Part shown: one piece after another, positions 33,378 through 42,464 of the stretch
How positions within the stretch are numbered: position 1 is the stretch's first letter
Layout: every line of letters begins with the position of its first letter
Source of the DNA: Mucilaginibacter roseus
Lineage (GTDB): Bacteria > Bacteroidota > Bacteroidia > Sphingobacteriales > Sphingobacteriaceae
Assembly: GCF_021215455.1 (NCBI RefSeq)
Contig: NZ_JAJPWV010000003.1
Span: 744,001-808,000 of the forward strand
DNA: 64,000 nucleotides
Direction of reading: 5' to 3'
The notes under the pieces: generated by a model
The model's input: only the letters and a program-made list of their open reading frames with translations
Told to the model about the DNA's origin: nothing
The model's database searches: none
Program-made: the position numbers and the translations under genes

Positions 33378-34702
33378 TATTCAAGCACTACGTGAGGTTT
33401 ATACGTATCAGTACGTACCTCGGCTTTCAGCTCATGTAAAATATTGTACAGGCCAAAATTAGTGCGGTTTACATAAATGAAGTGTTTTACGCCGCGGGGC
33501 TGTTTAAACTCCGGCATCTTGGAAATTTTTTCACCAAACTGATACAGGCTATCAAAGAATGCTGTTTGCCCAAAATCAAAAGTGCTGTTAATATAGGGCA
33601 TAGCAAACAGGCTGATCATCTCCTTATAAGCATTATAATAAAACTCAATTTGCGCCGGGCTATCATTGGCATGTATCATATCCAGCATACGGAATGCCTT
33701 TATCGTTTCCTCTTTATTACTCAACAAATCGGTTGAAGTAAGGGAGAAGAAAGGGGTATAAAAATCTTCGGGCATCTCTTTAATGCAACCGAAATCAATA
33801 ACTCCCAATTTACCTTCAGGGGTGATCAAGAAGTTACCCGGATGCGGGTCGGCATGTACGGCTCGCAGCTCATGCTGCTGAAAATTGTAAAAATCCCAAA
33901 GCGCCTGCCCAATTTGATTCCGCAATTCTTGAGATGGATTAGTAGCCAGAAATTCGCGCAGATGTTTACCCTCAAGCCAATCCATCGTTATAATACGCTT
34001 GCTGGATAGTTCGGGGTAATAAGAAGGGAATATTACATTGTTTAAAATAGCACATGCGGTTGAAAACTCGATGGAGCGGCGTACTTCCAGTTCATAGTCG
34101 GTTTCTTCAAGCAGGCGATCTTCAACCTCGCGCATATAAATATCCAGTTCTCGCTCGTTCATTCCCAACAGGCGAAAGGCAAAGGGTTTAACCAGTTTCA
34201 GGTCTGACGATATACTGTTGCCGACACCCGGATACTGAATTTTTACAGCCAGCTTTTTACCATTTAATTCTGCCTGGTGCACTTGCCCGATGGACGCGGC
34301 GTTAGTAGAACGCAGGTTAAACTTATCATAAATTTGGTCGGGCGTTTTGCCAAAATACTTACGGAACGTTTGCACAATAAGCGGCCCCGAAAGTGGCGGT
34401 GCATTGTATTGCGACTGCGAAAACTTATCCACGTAAGCCTGCGGCAACAGGTTTTTATCCATACTGAGCATTTGCGCAACCTTTAACGCGCTGCCCTTAA
34501 GCTCGCTCAATGATTGATAGATGTCGGCCGCATTATCCTGGTCAAGCTCTGTTTTATCCATATCCGGATTAAACAGTTTTTTTGAATAGTGCTTAACGTA
34601 ATTACCGCCTATTTTTAGCCCGGTTTTTACAAACTTGGCCGAACGTTGTACTTTGCTGGTGGGTATGCTGTTTTGTTCTTTTGGTGTTTCGCTCATAATC
34701 AT
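33374..34702 (-). CDS. ABC1/AarF (UbiB-like) atypical kinase family protein
   Basis: This 442-residue protein belongs to the ABC1/ADCK/UbiB family. It shows the A-rich nucleotide loop (NAASIGQVHQA), the VAIK-type lysine (AVKIQYPG), HADPHPGNF and VIDFG. The family KxGQ motif reads KVAQ here (residues 74-77), an Ala for Gly change. Relatives support ubiquinone or other lipid metabolism and act as ATPases rather than protein kinases. This organism should use menaquinone, so the lipid partner is open. It starts 37 bases after the TetR-like gene, suggesting co-transcription. Confidence 0.93.
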   Translation of the reverse strand: MIMSETPKEQNSIPTSKVQRSAKFVKTGLKIGGNYVKHYSKKLFNPDMDKTELDQDNAADIYQSLSELKGSALKVAQMLSMDKNLLPQAYVDKFSQSQYNAPPLSGPLIVQTFRKYFGKTPDQIYDKFNLRSTNAASIGQVHQAELNGKKLAVKIQYPGVGNSISSDLKLVKPFAFRLLGMNERELDIYMREVEDRLLEETDYELEVRRSIEFSTACAILNNVIFPSYYPELSSKRIITMDWLEGKHLREFLATNPSQELRNQIGQALWDFYNFQQHELRAVHADPHPGNFLITPEGKLGVIDFGCIKEMPEDFYTPFFSLTSTDLLSNKEETIKAFRMLDMIHANDSPAQIEFYYNAYKEMISLFAMPYINSTFDFGQTAFFDSLYQFGEKISKMPEFKQPRGVKHFIYVNRTNFGLYNILHELKAEVRTDTYKPHVVLEY

Positions 34703-34739
34703 CGTGCCCTTTAACGGGCTCTGCCTTCACTGTTGCGGG

Positions 34740-35393
34740 TTATAAACCTACTTTCTCTTTAATATTGCTGTTGTTGTATAAAAATTTGCCGTACTCCAAC
34801 AGGTTATCAATAGGTGTACGCTCAAACAAATCAAAAGTAACGTTCACGCCTTTTTCAATCGCCTCGTCGGTCTTTTCAAACCCGGCCGAATTGTCTTTTA
34901 TCCAAAAATTCAGCACAAAGCCAAACTGCATCCAAAGGCCATCCTTGTAGCGTTTTGCAAAGAATTTGCGGTCAGAAAGTTCTCCGCTTTCCAGGCCCTG
35001 CTTCAAAATACTTTCAGCAAAGCTTTCAAAAACAACCTTGAGCTGGTCAAGCACCACCGGCGAACCCAAAGTACGGGCGTGGCTGTTCAGGCTGTAAACA
35101 GCAAAACTCCGGCGCCCCTTTAATAGCTCAAAAAATGCGTAGAAAAATGACAGTGCTTTTTCGCGCGCGCTGTATTGAATCCAAACCTCCTGCGCTTCAA
35201 TTTCGGTAAGCGTTTTGTTGGCCATATCGGCCCATATGCTTTGCTCCACACACTCAAAAGACCCGAAGAAACGATAAAATTCTTCCTCTGTCATTTCGTT
35301 CTGCTTCGCAAAAATGTAAACAGACTTAGGCTTAGTTCCCTCGGTCAGCACATAATCAATATACGTGTTTTGTATGCTCTCAACTGTTGCCAT
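34740..35393 (-). CDS. TetR-like regulator paired with the ABC1 kinase gene
   Basis: This 217-residue helical protein has a TetR-type N-terminus, with PKSVYIFAKQNEMTEEEFYRFFGSF (about 22-46, in shorter parts PKSVYIFAKQNEM and TEEEFYRFFGSF) matching recognition helix plus the YxxFxS/K element. The C-terminal part (about 60-210) is a large helical ligand domain rich in aromatic residues. The DNA-binding region is shorter and more divergent than in standard TetR proteins. It precedes the ABC1 gene by 37 bases, so a regulator-plus-effector pair is likely. Ligand unknown. Confidence 0.75.
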   Translation of the reverse strand: MATVESIQNTYIDYVLTEGTKPKSVYIFAKQNEMTEEEFYRFFGSFECVEQSIWADMANKTLTEIEAQEVWIQYSAREKALSFFYAFFELLKGRRSFAVYSLNSHARTLGSPVVLDQLKVVFESFAESILKQGLESGELSDRKFFAKRYKDGLWMQFGFVLNFWIKDNSAGFEKTDEAIEKGVNVTFDLFERTPIDNLLEYGKFLYNNSNIKEKVGL

Positions 35394-35580
35394 AATATTG
35401 TTTTTTACCTTAAGATAGACTTGCTTCGGCTTTATTAACGATTTCTTTAGAAAAGTATTACCATATATACTGATTTATAACACTATAGGTTTTATGAAAA
35501 AACCTATTCTTACAATATAATGGCAAAGGAAAGTTAATTTGGAGCCAGAACCTCGCAGAATATATAAATATATCGATTAA

Positions 35581-35614
35581 ACGAAAAAGCCACCTTTAAA
35601 GGTGGCTTTTTCGT
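35581..35614 (-). terminator. Perfect palindromic terminator of tRNA-Ala
   Basis: The 34 bases 35581-35614 form a perfect palindrome with arms starting ACGAAAAAGCCACC. It lies 3 bases downstream of the tRNA 3' end on the minus strand and has T-rich arms on both sides. Confidence 0.9.
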
Positions 35615-35617
35615 TAG

Positions 35618-35691
<74 letters not shown>

Positions 35692-35705
35692 GTTTGGTTG
35701 GGCTG

Positions 35706-35713
35706 CAAATATA
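35706..35713 (-). promoter_or_regulatory. -7 promoter element of tRNA-Ala
   Basis: The minus strand reads TATATTTG, ending 14 bases before the mature tRNA 5' end, consistent with a short precursor leader. Confidence 0.6.
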
Positions 35714-35806
35714 GGAGTTCGTTGTCAACTTAAAAAGAAAATAATTAAAAGCGGTATTTATTTTCACTACAATGGTTTTCTTCTACCTCATCTGCACCAA
35801 TACTTT

Positions 35807-36886
35807 TCAATTAACTAATACCAGCTTGGCAATTTCACGCGTTACATTTGTAGGTGAATTGCAGTCGCAATTACTTAGCCCAAGTACATAGATCTCTTTA
35901 TCGGGGATATATACCCCCATGGATTTAAAGCCGAAGATACTGCCGCCATGTTCACGACTCGGCGTTGTACCTATAGTTTTGATATGCCAGCCGTACCCAT
36001 ATTCAAACTTCTCGCCATTATTTAATGTATAAGTACTGAAAGCTTTTTTTCTTTCAGCCGCATCAATCAAAATATTCGTATTAAGTGCATTCTGCCAATT
36101 AAGCATATCGTCAAGGGTCGACATTAACGAACCGGACGAAAAGGGTACGCTAAAACTGATTACTGTTCTGTTAACATACCCATATGGCTTTTTGTGATAG
36201 CCATAAGCCCTGCCCGGAATAACCCTTCTATCGCTCGCATAATATGAATGCTTCATACCCACCTTTTCAAAGATGTTTTTGGCAATAAAATCCTCATAGG
36301 TTTCGCCGGATACGAGTTCAATTATATAGCCCAATAATACATAACCAGAGTTGTTATACTCAAACTTTTCGCCGGGCGCGAAATCTACAGGTTCATTTTT
36401 AAAAAAGTCGATCATCATTTTGGGCGTCATCTCTTTTTGGGCAATGTCTGGTAGCGTGTTCATTTTGGTAAAATCCTTAATACCGGATGTATGGGTGAGT
36501 AAGTGATGTATGGTGATCTTATCTCCGGCCGGATAATCAGCCATAAATTTTGATAACGGGTCATTTACGCTTAGTTTGCCCTGCTGCTCAAGCATCAATA
36601 TCGCTATTGCGGTGAATTGTTTGGTCATTGAGCCAAGTTCAAAGACGTTTTTCGTTTGCATATCAACATTAAGTTCCAGGTTGGCTTTGCCGAATGCTTT
36701 TAAATAGACAACCTTTCCCTTTTTAGCAACCATAAATCCCCCTCCCGGGCCATTGCGTTCATTAAACACCGTTTTTATAACACTATCAATTTTGTTGTCC
36801 AGCTTTTGGGCAGACAGTTTGCTGATCGAAAAACAAAAACTAAGAATAATAAGGATTAAGATTTTTGAGCTATTGAATTGAAACAT
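35807..36886 (-). CDS. Class C beta-lactamase-like serine hydrolase
   Basis: This 359-residue exported protein has a signal peptide (ILILIILSFCFSISKLSAQ). It belongs to the beta-lactamase/DD-peptidase-like serine hydrolase family: the SxxK motif with nucleophile serine in ELGSMTKQFTAIA, the YxN motif in FEYNNSGYVLLGYII, and a C-terminal HGG in SREHGGSIFGFKS. Members include esterases, peptidases and penicillin-binding proteins, so antibiotic resistance should not be assumed. It stands alone on the minus strand between the tRNA and a 298-base divergent spacer. Confidence 0.9.
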   Translation of the reverse strand: MFQFNSSKILILIILSFCFSISKLSAQKLDNKIDSVIKTVFNERNGPGGGFMVAKKGKVVYLKAFGKANLELNVDMQTKNVFELGSMTKQFTAIAILMLEQQGKLSVNDPLSKFMADYPAGDKITIHHLLTHTSGIKDFTKMNTLPDIAQKEMTPKMMIDFFKNEPVDFAPGEKFEYNNSGYVLLGYIIELVSGETYEDFIAKNIFEKVGMKHSYYASDRRVIPGRAYGYHKKPYGYVNRTVISFSVPFSSGSLMSTLDDMLNWQNALNTNILIDAAERKKAFSTYTLNNGEKFEYGYGWHIKTIGTTPSREHGGSIFGFKSMGVYIPDKEIYVLGLSNCDCNSPTNVTREIAKLVLVN

Positions 36887-37184
36887 GATTAAGATTTAGG
36901 CCTGTGACGCGTATATTTTTAACATGGTTACATATTTAGATACCATCAGTAATAAAAACCTTAATACTTTTTCGCTGTACTTAATTGGTATTAGAATTCC
37001 GTTAGGATTGCTTGTTAGCGGATGCCCCTTGCAGAACATTTGTTATAATTGCACCAACGTAGTTAAGTCTGGTAACAAGGTTTGTAGCTTGTTTAGTTGA
37101 TTTTTGTACGATTCATAATTTAGTTAGGTAATTAGCCGGTCAGGAAAGATTTTTAAAGCAGCTGTTTAACACAAAGTATTAATT

Positions 37185-38633
37185 ATGAAAAACAATTATA
37201 TATCAACTAAGCAGAAGGCGCTGGCCATCAACCTTGATCCGCAGATATATGGATCATTTGCGGAGATAGGCGCCGGGCAGGATATAGCAGCTCATTTTTT
37301 TAAGGCGGGCGGGGCAGCAGGTACCATAGCCAAAACCATGTCTGCCTATGACATGACCTTTTCTGACGCGATATACGGCACGCAACAAATTAAGCGGTAT
37401 GTAAGCCGCCAAAGGCTGGTTGCCATGCTCGACCATGAGTATCAGCTCCTGATAGAAAGGCTTGCCGAACTGCGCGGAAACAGCACTACTTTCTTTGCAC
37501 TTTCGGGCACTTTTTCGGCCCTGAACTATCATAAAACCAACGAAGGCCACGGCTGGATCGGCGTGCGCTTTCAAACCGTACCTAACGGCCCGTCGCACGA
37601 GGTTATATTACACATTAAACTGCTGGACAATGACAATGTACTACAACAGCAGGCAGTAGGCGTTTTAGGGGTAAACCTGTTATATGCCTGTTTTTATCAC
37701 AGGCAATCACCCGAGGATTTTCTGCTATCGCTGATGCATGATCTTAACACCGGGCGTATACAGATCGATATGATCCATTTTGAAGGACCCGATTTTGAGA
37801 AGATCGATAACCGTTTGATGAGCCTTTACCTGGTGAAGTACGGTTTCTCAGACGCGGCGCTCTTCGGACCTAATGGAAAAAACCAACAACCTTCAGAAAT
37901 ACTATACAAAAAACATATAGTAGTAGTACGCGGCAGGTTCAGGCCGCTGATCAACGTTCATGTAGAAATGCTTGAACGCGGTTTACAGCAGTTTACACAG
38001 GAGCCTGATATAGATAAAGATAACATCGTGGTGCTTTCGGAGCTTACATTGAAATCTCTTAAAGAAAGAGATGACGATGAAACCGGGCTGATTGATGAGA
38101 AAGACTTTTTGGACCGGGTGGACATACTCTGCAGTATGGGTCAAACAGTAATGATATCTAACTTTCATGAGTATTATAAATTAGCCGCCTATCTGTCAGG
38201 TATAACCAAACTAAAAATTGGTATTGTGCTGGGTTATCCTAATCTCGAGTACATTTTCTCTGAAGATCATTACACCAATTTGCCGGGCGGTATATTAGAA
38301 TCCTTTTCTACCCTGTTCAGCCGCAAGGTGAAACTATATGTTTATCCTACCTTACGAGATGTTGAAATACTGAACGTAGGCAAATTCACCTTACCTCCAA
38401 AATTGATTGACTTGTTAGAATACCTGGTTGCAAATGATAAAATTGAGGATATCCGCGACTTTAATGCAGTTAATCTGCAAATAGTGTCAGACAATGTGCT
38501 GAACCTTATTAAGCATAACAAGCCCGGATGGGAAGAATATGTACCTGAAAAGGTAACTTCTATAATAAAAGAACGCAGGCTCTTTAATTATAACCCTGAC
38601 GTACAAGATCAGGACGGGCAATTGGCGCAATAA
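37185..38633 (+). CDS. Conserved protein of unknown function
   Basis: The 482-residue protein resembles a family I recall as conserved in Bacteroidota and given unreliable automatic names such as nicotinate or NMN adenylyltransferase. I see no HxGH or ISSTxxR motif of that enzyme family, so I do not assign the function. Visible features are an N-terminal block, YGSFAEIGAGQDIAAHFF then AAGTIAKTMSAYDMTFSDAIYG, a central HIVVVRGRFRPLINVHVEML, and a Gly/Leu-rich block ISNFHEYYKLAAYLSG. There is no signal peptide or membrane span. Spacers of 298 and 724 bases flank it, so it is transcribed alone. Confidence 0.8.
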   Translation: MKNNYISTKQKALAINLDPQIYGSFAEIGAGQDIAAHFFKAGGAAGTIAKTMSAYDMTFSDAIYGTQQIKRYVSRQRLVAMLDHEYQLLIERLAELRGNSTTFFALSGTFSALNYHKTNEGHGWIGVRFQTVPNGPSHEVILHIKLLDNDNVLQQQAVGVLGVNLLYACFYHRQSPEDFLLSLMHDLNTGRIQIDMIHFEGPDFEKIDNRLMSLYLVKYGFSDAALFGPNGKNQQPSEILYKKHIVVVRGRFRPLINVHVEMLERGLQQFTQEPDIDKDNIVVLSELTLKSLKERDDDETGLIDEKDFLDRVDILCSMGQTVMISNFHEYYKLAAYLSGITKLKIGIVLGYPNLEYIFSEDHYTNLPGGILESFSTLFSRKVKLYVYPTLRDVEILNVGKFTLPPKLIDLLEYLVANDKIEDIRDFNAVNLQIVSDNVLNLIKHNKPGWEEYVPEKVTSIIKERRLFNYNPDVQDQDGQLAQ

Positions 38634-38790
38634 TATAAATTACTTTGCTGGCCTGTCTTTCACAAACTTCTCTGAACACGCTTTTTAATGCGGTTGAGCG
38701 CGCAGGCGTTAATGCTTTTCACTGATACACCTCTTCCCCAAATTTTCCTCTAATTTATCGGCTTTGCTAAACAAAAAAGGCTTAAAAAAA

Positions 38791-38822
38791 GTAAAGCCTC
38801 CTGATGGGCAGGAGGCCTTTAC
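38791..38822 (+). other. GC-rich hairpin upstream of a 12-codon ORF
   Basis: GTAAAGCCTCCT at 38791-38802 pairs with 38810-38822 with one bulged base and a 7-base loop, in an otherwise AT-rich spacer. It is not followed by a T-run, so it is not a standard terminator. It lies 22 bases before the ATG of the mini-ORF. Confidence 0.6.
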
Positions 38823-38844
38823 TAACCAATTATAAACCTAAATT

Positions 38845-38883
38845 ATGAGAAGACTATTTTGTGTTGTTGTTTCAACGGTGTAA
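38845..38883 (+). CDS. Candidate 12-residue leader-type peptide
   Basis: An ATG preceded by CCAATTATAAACCTAAATT opens a 12-codon frame, MRRLFCVVVSTV, ending in TAA. The context before the ATG looks like the 5' leader of secreted-protein genes in this family of bacteria. The peptide resembles the start of a signal peptide and may be the remnant of a gene or a short translated regulator. No structural gene follows for 470 bases. Evidence for translation is weak. Confidence 0.25.
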   Translation: MRRLFCVVVSTV

Positions 38884-39357
38884 AGATAACACTAAGTTTA
38901 ATTTCGTGCAAATATTTTTTAAAAAAATTTTAAATATAAATACACCAAATTATGCATATCGCAAACATCTTACACAATCGTTGTTAATGTCATAAAAAAC
39001 ACGCAAAAACACGCAAAAAAATCAATATTGTATGGTGTACAATAAAAATTTAATTGTTTTAACTGATTTACGCCTGCTAAAATGTTTTTGTTGTTTTATA
39101 TGTATTTAAAACATTTAAAAACCGAAAAAAATTGTGTTTAACCATTTATTTTTTCAAAAAAACAATAGAAAATTATTCAAAAAACCGTCAACCAATTTCA
39201 GCAAAGCGTTTGTATGGCGCGCAGGTTTCCGATCAAATAAGCGACGTGTTTTTAGATTTTGTAACGAAGAAAATCTTTTTTAATTTTTGTTATTGCTGTT
39301 GACATAGGGCTGTCATTACCGGGTGGTTACTTTGAATTAAATTTAAAAACAACCATC

Positions 39358-39876
39358 ATGAAAATTATCCCGATGTTATTAAAAGAAATGGCCGAAGAGG
39401 CCGTAACTACCCGTAAAATGTTAAGCATTGTTCCTGAAGATAAATTAGACTGGCAGCCACACCCCAAGAGCATGACGTTGCGCCAGCTAACAAGCCATAT
39501 AGGTGAATTGCCAGCCTGGGTAACAATGGTGCTTAACACCAATGAACTCGACTTTGCTACAAGTGGTTACACCGAGCATAATTGCCCAAGTGCTGCGGCC
39601 GCTGCCGAATTTTTTGAGCAAAACTATGCAAGCGCCAAAGAAAGATTGGAGAATGCGACCGAAGAGGAGCTTTTGCCTGATTGGACGCTACGTAATGGTG
39701 AGATTGTATATGTTACCTGCACCCGCGCCGAAATGATACGCACTACTTTTTGCCAGCTGGTACATCATCGTGCGCAGTTGGGCGTGTTTTTAAGATTGTT
39801 AGATGTGCCGATACCTGGTAGCTACGGTCCAAGTGCTGATGAATTGCAGAATTTCACAGCAGAACCTGCTCATTAA
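39358..39876 (+). CDS. DinB/YfiT-family putative metal-dependent protein
   Basis: This 172-residue helical protein is a second, longer DinB/YfiT member in this window. It shows DKLDWQPHPKSMTLRQLTSHIGELPAWV near residues 27-55 (in parts PHPKSMTLRQLTSHI and GELPAWV) and the C-terminal FCQLVHHRAQLGVFLRLL with the metal-binding histidines. Function is not predictable; relatives are thiol-dependent transferases. It is monocistronic and ends before a bidirectional terminator shared with the HtrA gene. Confidence 0.88.
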   Translation: MKIIPMLLKEMAEEAVTTRKMLSIVPEDKLDWQPHPKSMTLRQLTSHIGELPAWVTMVLNTNELDFATSGYTEHNCPSAAAAAEFFEQNYASAKERLENATEEELLPDWTLRNGEIVYVTCTRAEMIRTTFCQLVHHRAQLGVFLRLLDVPIPGSYGPSADELQNFTAEPAH

Positions 39877-39899
39877 AGTATTCTCAAATCGCCATAAAA

Positions 39900-39933
39900 G
39901 CAAAACGCCCGACAGTGACGCCGGGCGTTTTGC
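39900..39933. terminator. Bidirectional terminator between DinB and HtrA genes
   Basis: GCAAAACGCCCG at 39900-39911 pairs perfectly with 39922-39933 around a 10-base loop; A and T tracts are inside the arms. Confidence 0.88.
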
Positions 39934-39952
39934 AAACTAATAATCAAATATA

Positions 39953-41485
39953 TTATTGTACCTGGAACATGTTGTTAAAGCTTGTTCCGTCTGGATAAAC
40001 ACCTGTTATGATCAGGTTGCCATTACGCAGGTTGGTTATGGCTTTATCAATATCAGCAACGCTGTTTATTGGCTGTTTATTGATATTTGTAATAATTGAA
40101 CCTACCGGTATCTCGGTTTCATAGAACAAGCGGCCCGGACGAACCTGTGTTACCACAACACCGTTGTTTACACGGAATTTGGCTTTTTGCTCTTTGGTAA
40201 GCGGCTGAAAGCTGGCACCAAGTTTATTGAATAGCTCTTCTGCTGATTTTGATACTGCTGCTGATTTTGGAGCTGCTGCTTCACCCTTTAGGGTCACAGT
40301 CAGGTTTTTCTCGCTGCCATCGCGCAATACGGTAATGTTAATTTTATCACCGGGTTGTAAACGGCCTACACGTTCTTGTAAGTCTGACGACTCGTAAACC
40401 GGATTGCCTTCAACCTTAGTGATGATATCACCTTTGCGAACACCCGCCGCTTCTGCGCCACCGCCATCAACCAGTTCACTTACATACAAACCGGTGTTAC
40501 GGCTAATGCCAAGGTCTTTAGCGGCATCATCATTAAGCTCTCTAAAGCTAACGCCAATGTAACCGCGTTTTACAGAGCCAAATTGTTTAATATCATTCAA
40601 TACTTTTTTAGCCAGGTTGATCGGGATGGCGAAGCCATAACCTTCGTACGAGCCTGTATGTGAAGCAATAGCTGCGTTTATACCAATCAGCTCGCCTTTT
40701 GTATTTACCAGCGCACCACCACTGTTTCCAGGGTTAATAGCGGCATCAGTTTGGATGAATGATTCAATTGCCTTGTTAAGCCTTGGCTGCTGTGATTGGC
40801 GCTGGCGCATGCCAAAAGGACTGCTGTCTTCATCATTATTCTCGCTGCCGATAATGCCTATGTTACGGCCTTTGGCACTAACAATACCGGCGGTTACGGT
40901 AGAGTTAAGGTTAAAAGGATTACCTACAGCTAATACCCACTCTCCAACTTTAGCATCGTCAGAGTTACCTAATTTAACTATCGGCAAATCATTACCGCTG
41001 ATTTTGATCAGGGCAAGGTCAGTGCTTGGATCGGTACCTACAACTTTAGCCTGGAAAGTACGGTGGTCATTCAGGTTAACGGTGATCTTATCCGCTTTTT
41101 CAACCACGTGGTTATTGGTTACAATGTAACCGTCAGGCGAAATAATTACACCAGAGCCTGATGCCTGCTGCGGACCACGGGGGCGCATACGCTGGCCAAA
41201 AAAATCACCGAACATATCATCAAACGGGCTGCTGCCGCCATTGCCTTGTTGCGATGAATATGTGGTACGTATATAAACTACAGCAGGGGTAACAGTTGCG
41301 GCGGCCTGGGTAAAATCAACCGAACCGGCTGATGATACGGTTACCGGGTTATTTGTAAAATATACCTTCTGGCGTTCCTCAAAGGTCATGTTATCGGCAT
41401 ACTTCTTCTCGAAGATTTTGTAGGTGCCTAACGCCATTGCACCGCCAGCAAAGGCGGTTAATAATGTTAAACCAACTTTTTTCAT
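39953..41485 (-). CDS. degP: Do/HtrA-family periplasmic serine protease
   Basis: This 510-residue protease/chaperone handles misfolded envelope proteins. An N-terminal membrane anchor or signal (KKVGLTLLTAFAGGAMALG) precedes the trypsin-like domain with catalytic triad H126 (NNHVV), D156 (STDLAL) and S255 (GNSGG). Two PDZ domains follow (about 300-395 and 420-505). The ATG at 41485 is preferred over the longer ORF start at 41545 because a perfect -7 element lies between them and the signal sequence begins here. The gene symbol denotes the family, not proven equivalence with E. coli DegP. Confidence 0.94.
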   Translation of the reverse strand: MKKVGLTLLTAFAGGAMALGTYKIFEKKYADNMTFEERQKVYFTNNPVTVSSAGSVDFTQAAATVTPAVVYIRTTYSSQQGNGGSSPFDDMFGDFFGQRMRPRGPQQASGSGVIISPDGYIVTNNHVVEKADKITVNLNDHRTFQAKVVGTDPSTDLALIKISGNDLPIVKLGNSDDAKVGEWVLAVGNPFNLNSTVTAGIVSAKGRNIGIIGSENNDEDSSPFGMRQRQSQQPRLNKAIESFIQTDAAINPGNSGGALVNTKGELIGINAAIASHTGSYEGYGFAIPINLAKKVLNDIKQFGSVKRGYIGVSFRELNDDAAKDLGISRNTGLYVSELVDGGGAEAAGVRKGDIITKVEGNPVYESSDLQERVGRLQPGDKINITVLRDGSEKNLTVTLKGEAAAPKSAAVSKSAEELFNKLGASFQPLTKEQKAKFRVNNGVVVTQVRPGRLFYETEIPVGSIITNINKQPINSVADIDKAITNLRNGNLIITGVYPDGTSFNNMFQVQ

Positions 41486-41530
41486 GTTATTATTGATAAT
41501 TTTTTGTTTACTGGGTTTGATTACAATGTT

Positions 41531-41538
41531 CAAATATA
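41531..41538 (-). promoter_or_regulatory. -7 promoter element of the HtrA gene
   Basis: The minus strand reads TATATTTG, 45 bases before the chosen ATG and downstream of the longer in-frame start, supporting the start at 41485. Confidence 0.6.
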
Positions 41539-41672
41539 ATACCATATAGACGGTAAGAACAATGAGATGTTATAAGCATTTATGTTAAAAAGTGTTAAAC
41601 CTGATTTAACGGCGCTATGACAGCTTTTTAAATATTATATGGTAATATTACAACATATTAATACGTACCGTT

Positions 41673-42464
41673 GTGAAACTTCATTTTTATAAATACCAGG
41701 GTGCCGGCAACGATTTCATTTTGGTTGATAACAGGCAACTTGCTGTAAATCATAACAATCCGGAACTACTTGCACGTTTGTGCGACAGGCGTTTTGGCAT
41801 TGGCGCTGATGGAATTATGTTTTTGCAGAATGCCGATGGCTATGATTTTGAGATGGTGTATTATAACGCCGACGGTAACCCAAGCAGTATGTGTGGTAAC
41901 GGGGGCAGATGTATAGTCGCTTTCGCACGCCATTTAAACGTGATTGGCAACGAGACGGAATTTGTGGCAGTTGATGGACCGCATTATGCCAAAATTTCAG
42001 CCGAAGGCAACTGGGTAAGCTTACAAATGATTAATGTTGACGTGGTAGAACGGGATGGAGAAGCCTATGTGCTCAACACGGGGTCTCCACATTATGTAAC
42101 CTTGGCTCAGAATCTTGAGAGCAAAGACGTTTACAACGACGGCTCAGCCATTCGCAATAACAATACATATAAAACAAACGGTATTAATGTAAACTTTGTG
42201 GAGGCTCTTGCAGAGAACAACGGTTACTTTGTGCGCACCTTCGAGCGCGGCGTTGAAGACGAAACCTTTGCCTGTGGCACCGGCGTTACAGCTGTAGCAT
42301 TGGCAATGGCCAGTCAAAATAATCAAACAGGAAGCATTACTACACCTATAAAGGTATTGGGCGGCGATCTGAACATACGTTTCAATTACGACGGCGAGCG
42401 CTATACCGAAATATTTTTAGAAGGCCCTGCCGAGCGTGTGTTTGAGGGTTATATTGAAATATAA
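41673..42464 (+). CDS. dapF: Diaminopimelate epimerase
   Basis: This 263-residue enzyme converts LL- to meso-diaminopimelate for lysine and peptidoglycan synthesis. It has the N-terminal YQGAGNDFI, the first catalytic cysteine in SSMCGNGGRC, the second in FACGTGVTAVAL, and the HYVTLAQN-type substrate region. The start is a GTG directly before KLHFYKYQGAGNDF; no in-frame ATG is available. It is divergent from the HtrA gene. Confidence 0.96.
   Translation: MKLHFYKYQGAGNDFILVDNRQLAVNHNNPELLARLCDRRFGIGADGIMFLQNADGYDFEMVYYNADGNPSSMCGNGGRCIVAFARHLNVIGNETEFVAVDGPHYAKISAEGNWVSLQMINVDVVERDGEAYVLNTGSPHYVTLAQNLESKDVYNDGSAIRNNNTYKTNGINVNFVEALAENNGYFVRTFERGVEDETFACGTGVTAVALAMASQNNQTGSITTPIKVLGGDLNIRFNYDGERYTEIFLEGPAERVFEGYIEI

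Larger units (their letters stand above)
38634..39357. other. Gene-poor, AT-rich 724-base spacer
   Basis: No gene of normal size is supported here. The stretch holds the hairpin at 38791-38822, the 12-codon ORF at 38845-38883, a tandem AAAACACGC-like repeat near 38997-39017, and then strongly AT-rich sequence. A TTGACA at 39299 and a TTACTTTG at 39327 lie upstream of the DinB gene, but their spacing of 25 bases does not fit a standard promoter. Confidence 0.7.

Noticed and set aside
35807..36886. Beta-lactam resistance gene
   Set aside because: The SxxK/YxN serine hydrolase family is broad and includes esterases and peptidases; nothing in the sequence indicates a true beta-lactamase.
37185..38633. 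Annotation as nicotinate/NMN adenylyltransferase
   Set aside because: The HxGH and ISSTxxR motifs of that enzyme family are not visible.
39299..39334. TTGACA plus TTACTTTG before the second DinB gene as a promoter
   Set aside because: The -7 element is imperfect and the spacing of 25 bases is outside the usual range.
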